Shown piece by piece: positions 1 to 11,240 of a stretch of DNA of 64,000 nucleotides. The DNA lies in contig JADJAE010000042.1 in NCBI GenBank assembly GCA_016704445.1, positions 1 through 64,000 of the forward strand. Direction: 5' to 3'. The position numbers and the translations under genes are program-made. The notes below the pieces were generated by a model. That model worked only from the letters and a program-made list of their open reading frames with translations. It made no database searches and was not told the origin of the DNA. Source of the DNA: Deltaproteobacteria bacterium (lineage in GTDB: Bacteria > Myxococcota_A > Polyangia > Polyangiales > Ga0077539). The stretch's first letter is position 1; every line of letters starts with the position of its first letter.

Positions 1-1
1 G

Positions 2-250
2 CGCTACCAGCTCCGGCTGAGCGCCCCGGGGCACGCCAACGTGAGCGACGTCCTCGTGGCCGGCGCCGACGCCCGCATCTCCCGCGTGCTCGCGCCGCTC
101 ATCGCTCCTGCCGCCCCCGTACCTCCGACGGTGCTGATCCGCACCGCGCCGCCGGCTGCGCCCACGCCCTTCCCCTCGGTGACCCCGACCCCAGCGCGCC
201 CGCACGATCGTCGTCACCCGATGATCGACCGCAACAACCCTTTCGAGTAG
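2..250 (+). CDS. C-terminal fragment of a PEGA-like protein (5' end outside window)
   Basis: The reading frame is open from the left edge to a TAG at 248-250, giving the last 82 residues of a protein. The first 30 or so residues have the hydrophobic/Gly pattern of the end of a PEGA repeat (LSAPGH followed by VLVAGADARISRVL). A Pro/Ala-rich linker and the tail RNNPFE follow. Such tails occur on myxobacterial Ser/Thr kinases and TPR-PEGA envelope proteins, but no catalytic domain is visible here, so the type is uncertain. It ends 19 bp before another TPR-PEGA gene on the same strand, so the two are probably co-transcribed. Confidence 0.55.
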   Translation, partial: RYQLRLSAPGHANVSDVLVAGADARISRVLAPLIAPAAPVPPTVLIRTAPPAAPTPFPSVTPTPARPHDRRHPMIDRNNPFE

Positions 251-269
251 ATCGGGCACAACCCTTCCC

Positions 270-1713
270 ATGCGACTGCACCGAACCGCCCTCGCCCTCT
301 GCCTCGCCCTCGGCCCGGCCACCGCGCTCGCGCAGCAGCAGCAGCCCCCTCCGGCCGCCATCGCCGAGGCCCGGGAGCGCTACCAGCGGGGCATCGACCT
401 CTTCGAAGAGCGCAACTACGACGCCGCGATGGCGGAGTTTCAGCGCGCCTACGAGCTCACGCGCAACCCCGCGGTGCTCTTCAACATCAGCGCGACGCAC
501 GAGCTCACGGGGCACTTCGTCGAGGCCCTCGACGCCATGCTCGACTACGAGCGCCCCGCCCCCGCCGCCGCCGTGCAGCAGCGCCGGGCCGACGTCGACG
601 CCGCCCTCGGCTTACATTCGCGCCCGCATCGGCACCATCGTGATCCGCTTCGAGGTTGCTGGCCTGATGTGCGTCGACGGGCTCCAGCGCCCGCGCTCGT
701 CGGGCAACATCGAGCTGCGCGTCGCGGCCGGCCGTCACCGGGTGTCGCTCTCCGCGCCTCACTACCAGGCCCGCGAGGCGGAGTTCGACGTCGCCGGCGG
801 GAGCACCATCGTCATCTCCGAGCCGCTCACGCCCGAGCGCGCCTTCATGGCCGTGGAGTGCAACGTCCCCGGCGCCGAGGTGCTCGTCGACGGTCGACCC
901 ATCGCGACCACGCCCGTCACGTCGCCGCTGCCGGTGCCCGAGGGGAGCCACCACGTGGTGGTGCGTCGCGCCGGGTACACCACCTACGAGACCGACGTGA
1001 ACTCCGTCGGCGCCGGCGCCCGTGTGCGCGCCGACCTCGCGTGGGCCGACCCGATGCCGCGGGACGTGGGCGCACGGGTGACGGTGCAGGCCAACGAGCC
1101 CGACATCGTGGCGATGATCGACGGCCGACGCGTCGCCAGCGACGGCACCGCGCTCGTGCCTCCGGGCCGCCACACGCTGCGCGTCGAGCGCGCGGACTTC
1201 CTCCCCGACGAGCGCGAGGTCGACCTCGCCCCGGGGCGGGACAACGCGCTGTCGGTCTTCCTCCTCCCGACGCCCGCTTACCGGCAGTCGTATTCCGCCG
1301 GCCGCCGCCGGGCGCTCATCGCGGGCGGCGTGGTGCTCGGCGTGGGCGTCGCGGTGCTCGGCGGAGGCGCCGCGCTCTTCTTCATCAACGAGGGCACCCT
1401 GGGCGACGCGATCGCCAGCCGCGACGCCAATCAGTCCGAGCTCACGGCCTGCGCGCGCATGGCGGTGTGCTCGAGCGGGCGCAGCCCCGTGCAGGTCGAG
1501 CAGGCGCGCAACGACGCGAGCGTCGACGTGGACAACGCCACCACGCTGCGCTGGGCCTCGGTCGGCATCATGGGGGCGGGGCTCATCACGTCCATCGTGG
1601 GCACGGTGCTCCTCGCGGGCGCCCCGTCGGGCTCGCGCTTCGAGCGGCATGCCGCGCTGGTTCCGCGCGTGGGCTTCACCGCGCGCAACCTCCAGCTGGC
1701 CTGGAGCTTCTAG
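270..1713 (+). CDS. TPR-PEGA periplasmic/inner-membrane protein, frameshifted as read
   Basis: An N-terminal signal peptide (MRLHRTALALCLALGPATALAQ) is followed by a TPR-like helical segment (RYQRGIDLFEERNYDAAMAEF). Two or three PEGA-like beta modules follow (AVECNVPGAEVLVDGRPI and MIDGRRVASDGTALVPPGRH), then a C-terminal transmembrane helix near AGGVVLGVGVAVLGGGAALFF. The first part lies in the frame starting at 270. From about 610 the protein continues in the +1 frame. Dropping one G near 608-611 gives a seamless join (DAALAYIRARIGTIVIRFE) and a protein of about 480 residues. The layout matches the gene at 4246-5277. PEGA domains usually sit in surface-layer or envelope proteins; a substrate cannot be named. 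Confidence 0.7.
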
Positions 1714-1772
1714 CGGGAAGGGGCCTCGGCTCGATCAGGCCAAGGCTCCTACCGATCTGGGAGATGTGGATG

Positions 1773-1787
1773 GGGGATGTGATCCCC
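1773..1787. terminator. Hairpin between convergent genes
   Basis: A perfect 6-bp stem (GGGGAT/ATCCCC) with a GTG loop lies in the 91-bp gap between the stop of the rightward TPR-PEGA gene and the stop of the leftward NHL lipoprotein gene. Position and symmetry suit a bidirectional terminator. There is no T tract, so this is only a candidate. Confidence 0.4.
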
Positions 1788-1804
1788 GTTGGCGGGCGCT
1801 GGCG

Positions 1805-2965
1805 TCAGCGGGGGGAGATCTCGAGCACGCGGTCTTCGACCGAGTCGACGACGTAGATGCGGCCCTCCGCGTCGAGGGTGAGGCCCTGGAGGCCGCCCGT
1901 GCGCACGGTGGCCGAGAGGTCGAGCCAGTCGATGACCTGGCCTTCGAGGCTGATGGCGTAGATGCGGGAGGTCGCGTTGTCGGACACGTACAGCCGGCCG
2001 CCGGCGAGGGCGAGGCCCGAGGGGGCCATCATGCCCACGGTGGCGCCGTCGAGGAGCGTCGTCGTGCTGGCGCCCATCATGCGGCGCTGCGACGAGCCGT
2101 CGTAGTTGGGGCTGATGGACGTGGTGCTGCGCGCGGTCGACGGGTCGAGCACGGCGATGCGGTGGTTGCCGGGGTCGGCGAGGTAGACGCGGTTGGCGTC
2201 GCGGTCGAACTCGACGTGGCTGGAGACGCCCTCGACGTAGCTGATCTCGCCTTCGGCGAAGCGCTGCACCACCGCGCCCGAGTGGTCGACGCCGCCCGGC
2301 TCGTGCGGCATGCGGAAGTCGTAGCGGGTGAGCGCGTGGTGGTAGCCGTCGACGACCCAGTAGATGTTGTCGGACTCCCACGCGATGCCCTGGGCGTTGG
2401 GGCTGTTGTGGAGCATGTCGAGGTGCGAGGCGTGCCCGCCGTCGAAGTCGTCGTAGGACGAGGGCCAGAGGCTCGGGCCCATGAAGTCGGCGGGTGAGCC
2501 GCGCGGCGGCGGGCCCTGCGTGGGCTCGTCTTCCTCGTGGGCGGTCGCGAGCAGGCCCGGGGCCCCGAAGGCGAGGCACGAGACGTGGGGCATGAAGTGC
2601 GTGTGCTGAGGGCCGGCGCGGTTGTCGAAGTCCTGGTCGGCCGCGCCGGCGTTGCGGAGGATGGTCATCGAGCTGTCGCCGAAGTTGGCGACCCACAGTT
2701 CTCGCGGTGACTCCGGGTTGAAGGCGAGGTCGCGCGGCGTGGCGAGGGTGTGCTCGCCGGTCGCGATGACCCGCACCTGCACGGCGTCTTCGCGATGTGT
2801 GCCGCGGCCGAGCACCGGGAGCCCCATGGGGCCGGCGTCGACGGAGACGTCCGCGGTGACCGAGGCGTCACCCGCAACCGCAGGGGTCGAAGCGGGGTCG
2901 CTGCAGGCCACGGTGAGGCCTCCCATCAAGGCGAGCGTCCACGCGAAATGTGAAGAACGGTGCAT
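1805..2965 (-). CDS. NHL-repeat lipoprotein
   Basis: Translation from the ATG at 2965 gives 386 residues with a lipoprotein signal (MHRSSHFAWTLALMGGLTVAC; lipobox LTVAC). An upstream GAGGAG at about 9 nt supports this start over a further in-frame ATG at 3043. A short Asp/Val-rich linker follows. The rest consists of repeated strands of NHL/six-bladed propeller type, for example RVYLADPGNHRIAVLDPSTA, GRLYVSDNATSRIYAISLEG and GRIYVVDSVEDRVLEISPR. NHL propellers typically bind proteins or sugars; no catalytic residues are evident. The protein is probably anchored in the outer membrane, facing the periplasm or the surface. It lies downstream of the two coupled leftward genes starting at 5277, after a 123-bp gap. 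Confidence 0.75.
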   Translation of the reverse strand: MHRSSHFAWTLALMGGLTVACSDPASTPAVAGDASVTADVSVDAGPMGLPVLGRGTHREDAVQVRVIATGEHTLATPRDLAFNPESPRELWVANFGDSSMTILRNAGAADQDFDNRAGPQHTHFMPHVSCLAFGAPGLLATAHEEDEPTQGPPPRGSPADFMGPSLWPSSYDDFDGGHASHLDMLHNSPNAQGIAWESDNIYWVVDGYHHALTRYDFRMPHEPGGVDHSGAVVQRFAEGEISYVEGVSSHVEFDRDANRVYLADPGNHRIAVLDPSTARSTTSISPNYDGSSQRRMMGASTTTLLDGATVGMMAPSGLALAGGRLYVSDNATSRIYAISLEGQVIDWLDLSATVRTGGLQGLTLDAEGRIYVVDSVEDRVLEISPR

Positions 2966-3088
2966 CCAGTACATCTCCTCAGGGGGGAAAGTTGATTTAG
3001 ACCAAGTCCGCGAGGCGAGCAAAGCGCGGCGCTGCGGCCACATCGTCGCGATCCGCCAACGGTCGAGCTGGACCTGCGCGGCCTTCGA

Positions 3089-4249
3089 TCAGAGCAGGAC
3101 GTCGTCGTCGACGACGGCGTCGACGGGCTCGACGTGCGCGTCGCTCGCGTCCTGCGCGATGCCCGCATCGGTCGCGACCGGCCGCGGCACCGCCGTCGCC
3201 GGGATGCGATCGCAGACGGTCATGCCGGCGTCGTGCGCGCCCTCGTAGCAGAGCACGAACTCCGGCGCAGGGGTTCGCACGCCGTCGCCGCCGAGGAAGA
3301 ACACCGTCGCCATGCGCGAGCGCTGCAGCAGGTCGCCCTTGAGCCCCACGCGATCGCTGCGGGCGAGGACGTCTTCGGAGACGGCCTGCGCGGCGAGCTG
3401 CACCGAGTACATGGCGGGCAGATCGGCGGCCCCGCGCCAGGCGGTGTCGCAGTCGAAGCCCGCGCCGCCGACCGGGGCGGTCTGTCCGTAGGGGATGTTG
3501 CTCGCGAAGAACACGTTGACGAAGGACAGCGGGCTGGACGACGGCAGGCTGTAGTTGATCGAGAGGTTGATGCGCTCGCCGGCGGCCCCGAGGGAGGCGT
3601 GCACCGCGCGCACGTCGAGCGTGCTGGTGGGGCAGGTGGTGCAGGCCTGGTCGCTGAGCAGCCCGAGGACCCCGAAGAGACGACCGTCGCCGCCGTACTC
3701 GCTGGTGAAGAGCAGCGTCGACTGGCTCTGCGGGTTGACGTTCACCGTCAGCGACGCGATGGCCCCGCCCGCGACGGAGGCGCTGGCGCAGTCGGTCCCC
3801 TGAGGCACGAGCGCGAACTGCCAGCGGTCGTTGGGAGAGACCACCGGGCTGTTGAGCGAGAAGTGCTGAGAGACCATGGCGTACCCGACGCCGGTGCTCG
3901 GCCAGTTGTTGGCGGGCAGCGGCGCGTACGGTCCGTCGGAGTTCTGGCGGCGCATGCAGAGCCCGACGGGCCCGAGGCCCGCCGCCATGTGCGCGACGCG
4001 GATCATCGCGTTGCCTGGCGCGGCGCAGCGGGGGTTGGGCCCGTCGAGGGCCGGCGGGAGATCGGCGGCGGCAAGGTCGGGCGTGGGCGTCGGCTTGTCG
4101 ACGAGGATCGGGCCCGCGTCGAAGCCCCCGTCGAAGCCCCCGTCGGTGACCACGCCGGTCTCCGGCGGCCCGTAGGGCACGCGGAACTCGTCGAAGTCGA
4201 GGATGCACCCGCTGGTGCACGCGAGCAGCGCGAGGAGGCCGCGCTTCAC
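3089..4249 (-). CDS. DUF4397-like lipoprotein
   Basis: The product has 386 residues and starts with a lipoprotein signal (MKRGLLALLACTSGC), then an Asp/Gly-rich linker. Two segments resemble the beta-sandwich DUF4397 repeat: MIRVAHMAAGLGPVGLCMRR, and later LDVRAVHASLGAAGERINLS. Several paired Cys residues (for example CTTC) could form disulfides. The start codon overlaps the stop of the upstream TPR-PEGA gene by four bases (ATGA at 4246-4249), so the two are translationally coupled. The family has no established enzymatic function. The assignment rests on the pattern of the two repeats and is moderate. Confidence 0.6.
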   Translation of the reverse strand: MKRGLLALLACTSGCILDFDEFRVPYGPPETGVVTDGGFDGGFDAGPILVDKPTPTPDLAAADLPPALDGPNPRCAAPGNAMIRVAHMAAGLGPVGLCMRRQNSDGPYAPLPANNWPSTGVGYAMVSQHFSLNSPVVSPNDRWQFALVPQGTDCASASVAGGAIASLTVNVNPQSQSTLLFTSEYGGDGRLFGVLGLLSDQACTTCPTSTLDVRAVHASLGAAGERINLSINYSLPSSSPLSFVNVFFASNIPYGQTAPVGGAGFDCDTAWRGAADLPAMYSVQLAAQAVSEDVLARSDRVGLKGDLLQRSRMATVFFLGGDGVRTPAPEFVLCYEGAHDAGMTVCDRIPATAVPRPVATDAGIAQDASDAHVEPVDAVVDDDVLL

Positions 4250-5277
4250 AGGGTTCCTCCGACGCGGAGGGTCGCGCTTCCGGCGGTGAGGCCGAGGTCG
4301 ACCTGCAGCGGGGAGCGCTGCGCGTCCGTGGTCGATCGACCGCTGAGCCAGAAGAGCACCAGGCCCCCGAGGGCGAGGGCCGAGCCGCTCACGATCAGCA
4401 CGTTGGCGAGGTCGCGGTGAAACTCGCCTCGCGTGACCAGCGACTGGTCCCGCTCCTGCTGCGGCAGCGGGCGGAGGGTCTCGTACTCCGACCAGGCGAT
4501 CGAGCCGAAGACCACCCCGGCGGCGACCGCGCTCACGCCTGCGGCGAGCGCCGTGACCCCGAGGACGCGCGTCGTCGCCCAGGGGCGCGGTAGCTCGACG
4601 CGCCTCGGCGGAGGGGCCCGGGTCACCGCCACGCGTGCGGCCTCGACGGGCGCGGCGGCGGGCTCCGGGGGAGGGAGCTGTTCGGTGCGCGGCGCGATCT
4701 CGACGACCTCGTCGCCGCCCGGCGTCAGGATGCGGATCTCCCGGGCCGGGGCGTACCCTGGCGCGTCGAACTCGACGATCACCTCGCCGGGGACGACGGG
4801 CAGCGGGAAGCCGATGGCGGTGACTGGCACCTCCGCCCCGGCCACCCGGATCGATGCGCCCGCGGGAAGGTCCGGGAGCCGCACCGTGAGCAGCGCGATG
4901 CCCACCCGTATCTCGTCGGCCTCGGCCCTCGCGCTCTCTCGGGTGGCCGCGTAGCGGGGCTCGGTGACCGAGCGACGCTCGGCGTCGCTGGCGGCGCGCT
5001 GGAGGGTCGCGAAGGCCTCCGGGAGGCGACCGAGCCGACGCAGCGCGCGCCCGAGGTACATCCGGGTGTTGGGGCTGTCGACCAGGTCGAGCGAGCGGCG
5101 GAAATCATCCAGCGCCCCGGGGAAGTCCTTCGCGCGGAAGCGGTCACGACCCGAGACGTAGAGGTCCTGCGCGCGGGTCTCCACGGAGAGCGTCGGCGCG
5201 TCCGCATGGGGCGTCTGGGCGACCGCGCTCAGCGGTGCCAGTGACGCTGCCAGCAGGATGGGACACAGCAGTCGCAT
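4246..5277 (-). CDS. TPR-PEGA membrane protein
   Basis: The product has 343 residues with a cleavable signal peptide (MRLLCPILLAASLAPLSAVAQ). Two TPR-like helical pairs follow (LYVSGRDRFRAKDFPGALDD, NTRMYLGRALRRLGRLPEAF). Next come a PEGA-like domain (ASIRVAGAEVPVTAIG through FDAPGYAPAREIRI), a Pro/Ala-rich linker, and one transmembrane helix near ATRVLGVTALAAGVSAVAAG with a second hydrophobic segment closer to the C terminus. The order signal-TPR-PEGA-TM is the same as in the gene at 270-1713, so the two look like paralogues. It is the first gene of a coupled leftward pair with the DUF4397-like lipoprotein. A role in envelope assembly or display is inference. Confidence 0.75.
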   Translation of the reverse strand: MRLLCPILLAASLAPLSAVAQTPHADAPTLSVETRAQDLYVSGRDRFRAKDFPGALDDFRRSLDLVDSPNTRMYLGRALRRLGRLPEAFATLQRAASDAERRSVTEPRYAATRESARAEADEIRVGIALLTVRLPDLPAGASIRVAGAEVPVTAIGFPLPVVPGEVIVEFDAPGYAPAREIRILTPGGDEVVEIAPRTEQLPPPEPAAAPVEAARVAVTRAPPPRRVELPRPWATTRVLGVTALAAGVSAVAAGVVFGSIAWSEYETLRPLPQQERDQSLVTRGEFHRDLANVLIVSGSALALGGLVLFWLSGRSTTDAQRSPLQVDLGLTAGSATLRVGGTL

Positions 5278-5293
5278 GGATGGATCAGACCAT

Positions 5294-6760
<1,467 letters not shown>

Positions 6761-6869
6761 GGCGGAACCCTTGGACTGTATCGGCCCGGGCACCCCGCCG
6801 CAAATCGCTCCGTTCGACGCGACTCGCGACCGCCGGTGACATCGGGTAGGAAAGTCCTCCCCGTGACCG

Positions 6870-9800
6870 ATGCCTGACGATCGACCAGCGCCGAAGAAGG
6901 TCCGGTTCCGCCCGAGGTTCCGCTGGTTCTCGGCGCTCGCGCTCCTGGCGATCGTCGCGGCGGTGCTCGTCGTGCGCAGCGACCGCTTCGCCCGACGCGT
7001 CGCGAAGGAAGTACACGACCAGGTACTCGCCGCCTCGGGGCTCGACCTCACCTACGGGAGCGTCCGCTTCTCTCCGACCACCGTCGCCGTGCAGATCCGC
7101 GACATCCGCCTGCGCCGACCGCTGCCGGGGTGCGCCCCGCTGGTCACGCTGGAGTCGCTGGAGGTGATCCCCTCGCTCGGCGACCTGCTGCGCGGCAACG
7201 CCCTGCTCTCCCGCGTGGTCGTGGACGGAGGCTCCGTCGACCTCGATTTCCAGCGCCTCGCCGGGGGCGCGGTGGAGCTGCGCTGCGGCCCCGTCTCCCG
7301 CTCCACCGGAGGCGGAGGCGGCGGCGAGGTGCCACTGCGCGACGTGGCCATGAGCGACGTGCGGGTGCGGCTGCGCCACCCCGACGTGGGGGATTTCACA
7401 CTCGGATCGGTCGACCTCGACCTGCTGAACCTCGGGCGCGAGCGGTGGTCCGTCGGGCTGCTGGCGGTGAGCTCGGTCGGGCGCTCGCCCTTCTTCGAGG
7501 GAGCCATCCCCAGGGTCGAGGCGAGGATCACCGCCGACCTGCGCACGGGCGTGGTCTACGTGGCCTCGGCGCAGCTCCTCGCGGGCCGCACCGCGCTCAG
7601 GGTGCGCCAGGCCAGGCTCGATCCCGCCACGAGGCACCTCAGCGTCGACGCCCGGGTCGAGACGCACCTCGAGGACGTGCTCGTGGGCATCCCGAGCGCG
7701 CCGAAGCTCGAGGGCGCGGTGACCCTCGACGTCGCGGGCGAGGTGGCCGACCTCGCGGCCCCGCAGCGGAGCTTCCGCGCCAGCGTGGCGCTCACCGCCC
7801 TGGGCCTCGGGCTGCACGCCCCCGATCAGACCACCGGGGAGATGCTCCGGTACAACCTGGGCGACCGCATCTCCGCGCGGGTGAGCGCCGACCCCTCGCG
7901 CGTGGTGGTCACCGACCTGAGCGGCGGCTACGCGGGCGCCACGCTGCGCTCCGACCGGATCTCCCTCGGGCTCGCGGCCCCGATGCCCATCGAGGGGGTG
8001 CTCTCCATCCGCGGGCTCGACTTCACGCAGCTCATGAGGGACGTCACGGTCACGCCCCGCACCAAGGTGCTCTGGACGCTCTCCGGCGACGCGCACCTGA
8101 GCGGCGGGCTCTCGCCCATGCGCCTCGTGGCGGACTTTCCGGACATGGAGACCCGTGAGTTCGCCATCCTCCGGGACTTCTTCATCGTGCTGCCGCAGGA
8201 GCCGGTGGTGCGCGTCCCGAGGGCGCGCATCAGCCTGCGCATGGAGGTCGACGACGTCTCGGTCTCCTGGAACGACTGCGTGGTCGCCTTCGGCCAGTCG
8301 CGGGCCACGGTGCGCCGCATCCGGGTGCGGACCACGCACGACACCGACGACTCGGACGGCCACGATACGGACATCAAGATCGAGGGCCTCGATGTGCAGC
8401 GGCTCCACCTCGCCGACCTCGGGAGCATCGCGGACATCCCCATCTCGGGCGAAGGCTCGGCGAGCGTGGCGCTCAGCAGCGACTTCGAGCACCCGAGGGT
8501 GCACGGCGTCGCGCGCATCCAGGGCTTCACCTTCAACACCTTCCCCTTCGGCGACCTCGCCACCGCCCCGGGGACGGAGTGGGTGCTGCGCGACGAGCGC
8601 CTCGACGCCGTGCGGATGGAGGGCACGCACCGGCGCTCGCGGTACACCATCCACGACGCCTACCTCGACTTCCGCCAGTACTCGCTGCGCGCGGGCGCCC
8701 GGATGCACTCCGACCCGATGGAGCTCGGGGATTTCTACAACATGTTCCATTTCGAAGGCGACCCGACCTTCACGCCCTACGACGGGCACGGGGTGGTCGA
8801 CGCCGACGTCCACTACGTGCTCGGCCGCCCAGGCGACGACCGCGACGGGGTGATGACCGCGGACGTGTCGATCCAGCGGGCGCAGGCGTCGGCCTTCGGG
8901 GAGAGCGTCAACGACGTCGACGCGAGGCTCTCCTACGTCTGGCTGCGGCGTCGCGACGGCGTCGCCGGCGCCCGGGTGAACCTCGATCACTTCACCGGCA
9001 CCAAGGGCGGCGCTCCCCTCCGGGCGAGCGGCGCGATGGACCTCGGGGCCCGCATGCACTTCGTCGCCGAGGTGCGCGACGTGCCCGTCGCCTCCTTCGA
9101 CCTCGTGCGAGAGAGCCACGTCGCGGCGAGCGGCCGCGTGTCGGCGCTGGTCACCGTGGAGGGCACGCCCGACGCGCCCCGCTACATCGGCGACGCGCGC
9201 TTCCGCGACCTCGTGGTGTACGACCGGCCGATCGGCGACCTCGTGGCGCACCTCTCCCAGCTCCCCGAGGGGCCGATCCCCACGCGGCCCGACGAGCGCC
9301 CGCCCATCGGTCGCATCGACGTCTCCTTCGGGGCGCTCTCCGACCAGCTCCGCCTCGACCTCACCCTGCGCGTCCCGTGGGAGCCGGTGCGCTGGCGCGA
9401 CGCCCTCGGCGTGACCCACCCGAGCTGGGAGCGCTCCTGGGGGCATTCGTCGGTGCACACCCACGTCGCCACCCGAGGCCCGGTCGACCTGCTCCCGTGG
9501 ATGCCGGCGTCGATGCTCGCTCGCCTCGGCGCCGACGCGCGGGTGACCGCGGGCTTCGACCTCGCCGTGGACGAGGGGCGTCTCGACCAGATGGCCCTCT
9601 CGACCGGCCGCGCCACCCTCTCTTCGCTCGACGTCCAGGCGCGGGGGCTGCCGGTGGCCCTGGGCCCCGGGTCGACGCTGGCGGTGTGCTTCCGCGAGGG
9701 CGCGGTCTGGGTGACTCCGCCAGACTCGACAACCTGCGACGCTCGCGCGAGCGGGACCGCCCCGTCCGCCGCGGCGCCGGCCTTCGACCTCGCTCGCCCG

Positions 9801-11240
9801 CTCCTGGTGGGGCCCGACGGGACGCGGCTCTGGGTCGCCGGGTCGGCCAGCGTCACGCCCGCCTTCGGCATCGCGAGCTTCGACGTCCGCGCCCGCGGCG
9901 ACGCGGACCTCTCCCGGGTCGCCGCCCGCGTGCCCCAGCTCACCTTCGGGCGAGGCGTCGGGGTCATGAACCTCCGCGCCCGCGGCACCCCCGAGCGCCC
10001 ATCGGTGTCCGGGAGTGTGGAGCTTCACGACGCCAGCCTCGGGGTGTCGGGCCTCGCGTCGCCCCTCCGGGAGATCGAGCTCGACCTGCGCGTCGAGGGG
10101 ACCGAGGCGGTCCTCCGGCGGGCGAGCGCGCGCTACGGCCAGGGGCAGATCGCCTTCACCCGCCCCGACTCGCCCGCGATGGTGCGCTTCGACGGGACGC
10201 GCCTCGATCGCCTCGACGTGCCCATCATCGTGCGCGACCTCTCGCTCGAACCCGGCGAGGGGATCGAGCTCGCCGCGGACGTCGACGCCCGGCTGCGCTG
10301 GCAGGGCGGCGAGGAGCTCCCGCTGCTCCAGGGGGTCGTGGACCTCACCCGGGCCCGCTACACCCGTCCCATCCCCCTCTCCGCGGACGTCGCGGGGAGG
10401 CTACAGGGGCGCCCCGCGGCGGCGCCCGTGGCCTACGACCCGGCGAGGGATTTCGTGCGGCTCGACGTGCAGTTTCGTACGCCGACCCCGATGCGCATCG
10501 CCAACAACCTCGCGGACGCCGAGCTGCGGCTCGACGAGACCCGGCCCTTCCGCGTGGTGGGCACCCTCCAGCGTCCCGGCATCGTCGGGAGCATGCACAT
10601 CACCCGCGGGGTGCTGCGGGTCTACGAGAACGAGTTCGAGGTGCGCCGCGGCGTGGTCGACTTCGACAGCCCCGACCGGGTGGCCGCGCGCTTCGACATC
10701 TCCGCGCAGACCGAGGTGCGCCGCACCGGGGACAGCGCCCGCAGCCAGTGGCGCGTCGGGCTCCACGCGCACGGCACCCCGGAGCAGTTCTCCGTCGACC
10801 TCTCCGCCGAGCCCGCGCTCTCCCGGGAGGACATCGTGCTGATGCTCCTCTTCCGCCTCACGCGCGTGGAGCTCGAGCGCATCGGCGCCTTCAACGCCGC
10901 GCAGACCCTCGCGGTGGAGGCGCTCTCCCGCGGCCTCGGGCTCGACCGGCTCCTCGGGCGGGTGCTCCCGGTCTTCGACGACGTGCGCATCGGCAGCGCG
11001 TACAACCCGCGCACCAACCGCACCGAGCCGCAGGTGTTCCTGGGGCGGCAGGTCTTCGACTGGCTGCGCCTCGGCGGCTCGACCACCGCCAGCGAGAACC
11101 CCATCGCCCGCTTCACCGCCGACGTGCGCCTGCGCGGCGGCCTGGGCATCCAGGCCCTGGTCGAGAGCGCCAACAACCAGCTCGGCACCGTCAACGCCAA
11201 CGCGGGCGCCGACCTGCGCTGGCGGATGGAGTTCCAGTGA
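6870..11240 (+). CDS. tamB: TamB-domain translocation/assembly protein
   Basis: The product has 1456 residues. An N-terminal basic stretch and signal-anchor helix (WFSALALLAIVAAVLVV) is followed by a very long beta-rich body of the AsmA/TamB type, with many strands such as LSVDARVETHLEDVLVGIPS. The C-terminal DUF490/TamB region is recognisable from GTLQRPGIVGSMHITRGVLR, then VYENEFEVRRGVVDFDSPDR, then the closing NANAGADLRWRMEFQ. Family members are thought to span the periplasm and help insert outer-membrane proteins or move lipids. The stop overlaps the GTG start of the BamA/TamA-like gene (GTGA), matching the usual TamA-TamB pairing. Length is close to that of other TamB proteins. Confidence 0.9.
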   Translation: MPDDRPAPKKVRFRPRFRWFSALALLAIVAAVLVVRSDRFARRVAKEVHDQVLAASGLDLTYGSVRFSPTTVAVQIRDIRLRRPLPGCAPLVTLESLEVIPSLGDLLRGNALLSRVVVDGGSVDLDFQRLAGGAVELRCGPVSRSTGGGGGGEVPLRDVAMSDVRVRLRHPDVGDFTLGSVDLDLLNLGRERWSVGLLAVSSVGRSPFFEGAIPRVEARITADLRTGVVYVASAQLLAGRTALRVRQARLDPATRHLSVDARVETHLEDVLVGIPSAPKLEGAVTLDVAGEVADLAAPQRSFRASVALTALGLGLHAPDQTTGEMLRYNLGDRISARVSADPSRVVVTDLSGGYAGATLRSDRISLGLAAPMPIEGVLSIRGLDFTQLMRDVTVTPRTKVLWTLSGDAHLSGGLSPMRLVADFPDMETREFAILRDFFIVLPQEPVVRVPRARISLRMEVDDVSVSWNDCVVAFGQSRATVRRIRVRTTHDTDDSDGHDTDIKIEGLDVQRLHLADLGSIADIPISGEGSASVALSSDFEHPRVHGVARIQGFTFNTFPFGDLATAPGTEWVLRDERLDAVRMEGTHRRSRYTIHDAYLDFRQYSLRAGARMHSDPMELGDFYNMFHFEGDPTFTPYDGHGVVDADVHYVLGRPGDDRDGVMTADVSIQRAQASAFGESVNDVDARLSYVWLRRRDGVAGARVNLDHFTGTKGGAPLRASGAMDLGARMHFVAEVRDVPVASFDLVRESHVAASGRVSALVTVEGTPDAPRYIGDARFRDLVVYDRPIGDLVAHLSQLPEGPIPTRPDERPPIGRIDVSFGALSDQLRLDLTLRVPWEPVRWRDALGVTHPSWERSWGHSSVHTHVATRGPVDLLPWMPASMLARLGADARVTAGFDLAVDEGRLDQMALSTGRATLSSLDVQARGLPVALGPGSTLAVCFREGAVWVTPPDSTTCDARASGTAPSAAAPAFDLARPLLVGPDGTRLWVAGSASVTPAFGIASFDVRARGDADLSRVAARVPQLTFGRGVGVMNLRARGTPERPSVSGSVELHDASLGVSGLASPLREIELDLRVEGTEAVLRRASARYGQGQIAFTRPDSPAMVRFDGTRLDRLDVPIIVRDLSLEPGEGIELAADVDARLRWQGGEELPLLQGVVDLTRARYTRPIPLSADVAGRLQGRPAAAPVAYDPARDFVRLDVQFRTPTPMRIANNLADAELRLDETRPFRVVGTLQRPGIVGSMHITRGVLRVYENEFEVRRGVVDFDSPDRVAARFDISAQTEVRRTGDSARSQWRVGLHAHGTPEQFSVDLSAEPALSREDIVLMLLFRLTRVELERIGAFNAAQTLAVEALSRGLGLDRLLGRVLPVFDDVRIGSAYNPRTNRTEPQVFLGRQVFDWLRLGGSTTASENPIARFTADVRLRGGLGIQALVESANNQLGTVNANAGADLRWRMEFQ

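Noticed and set aside
6761..7051. A 97-residue N-terminal extension of the Ser/Thr kinase
   Set aside because: Low-complexity and overlapping the divergent tamB start. The kinase domain begins properly at the ATG at 6760.
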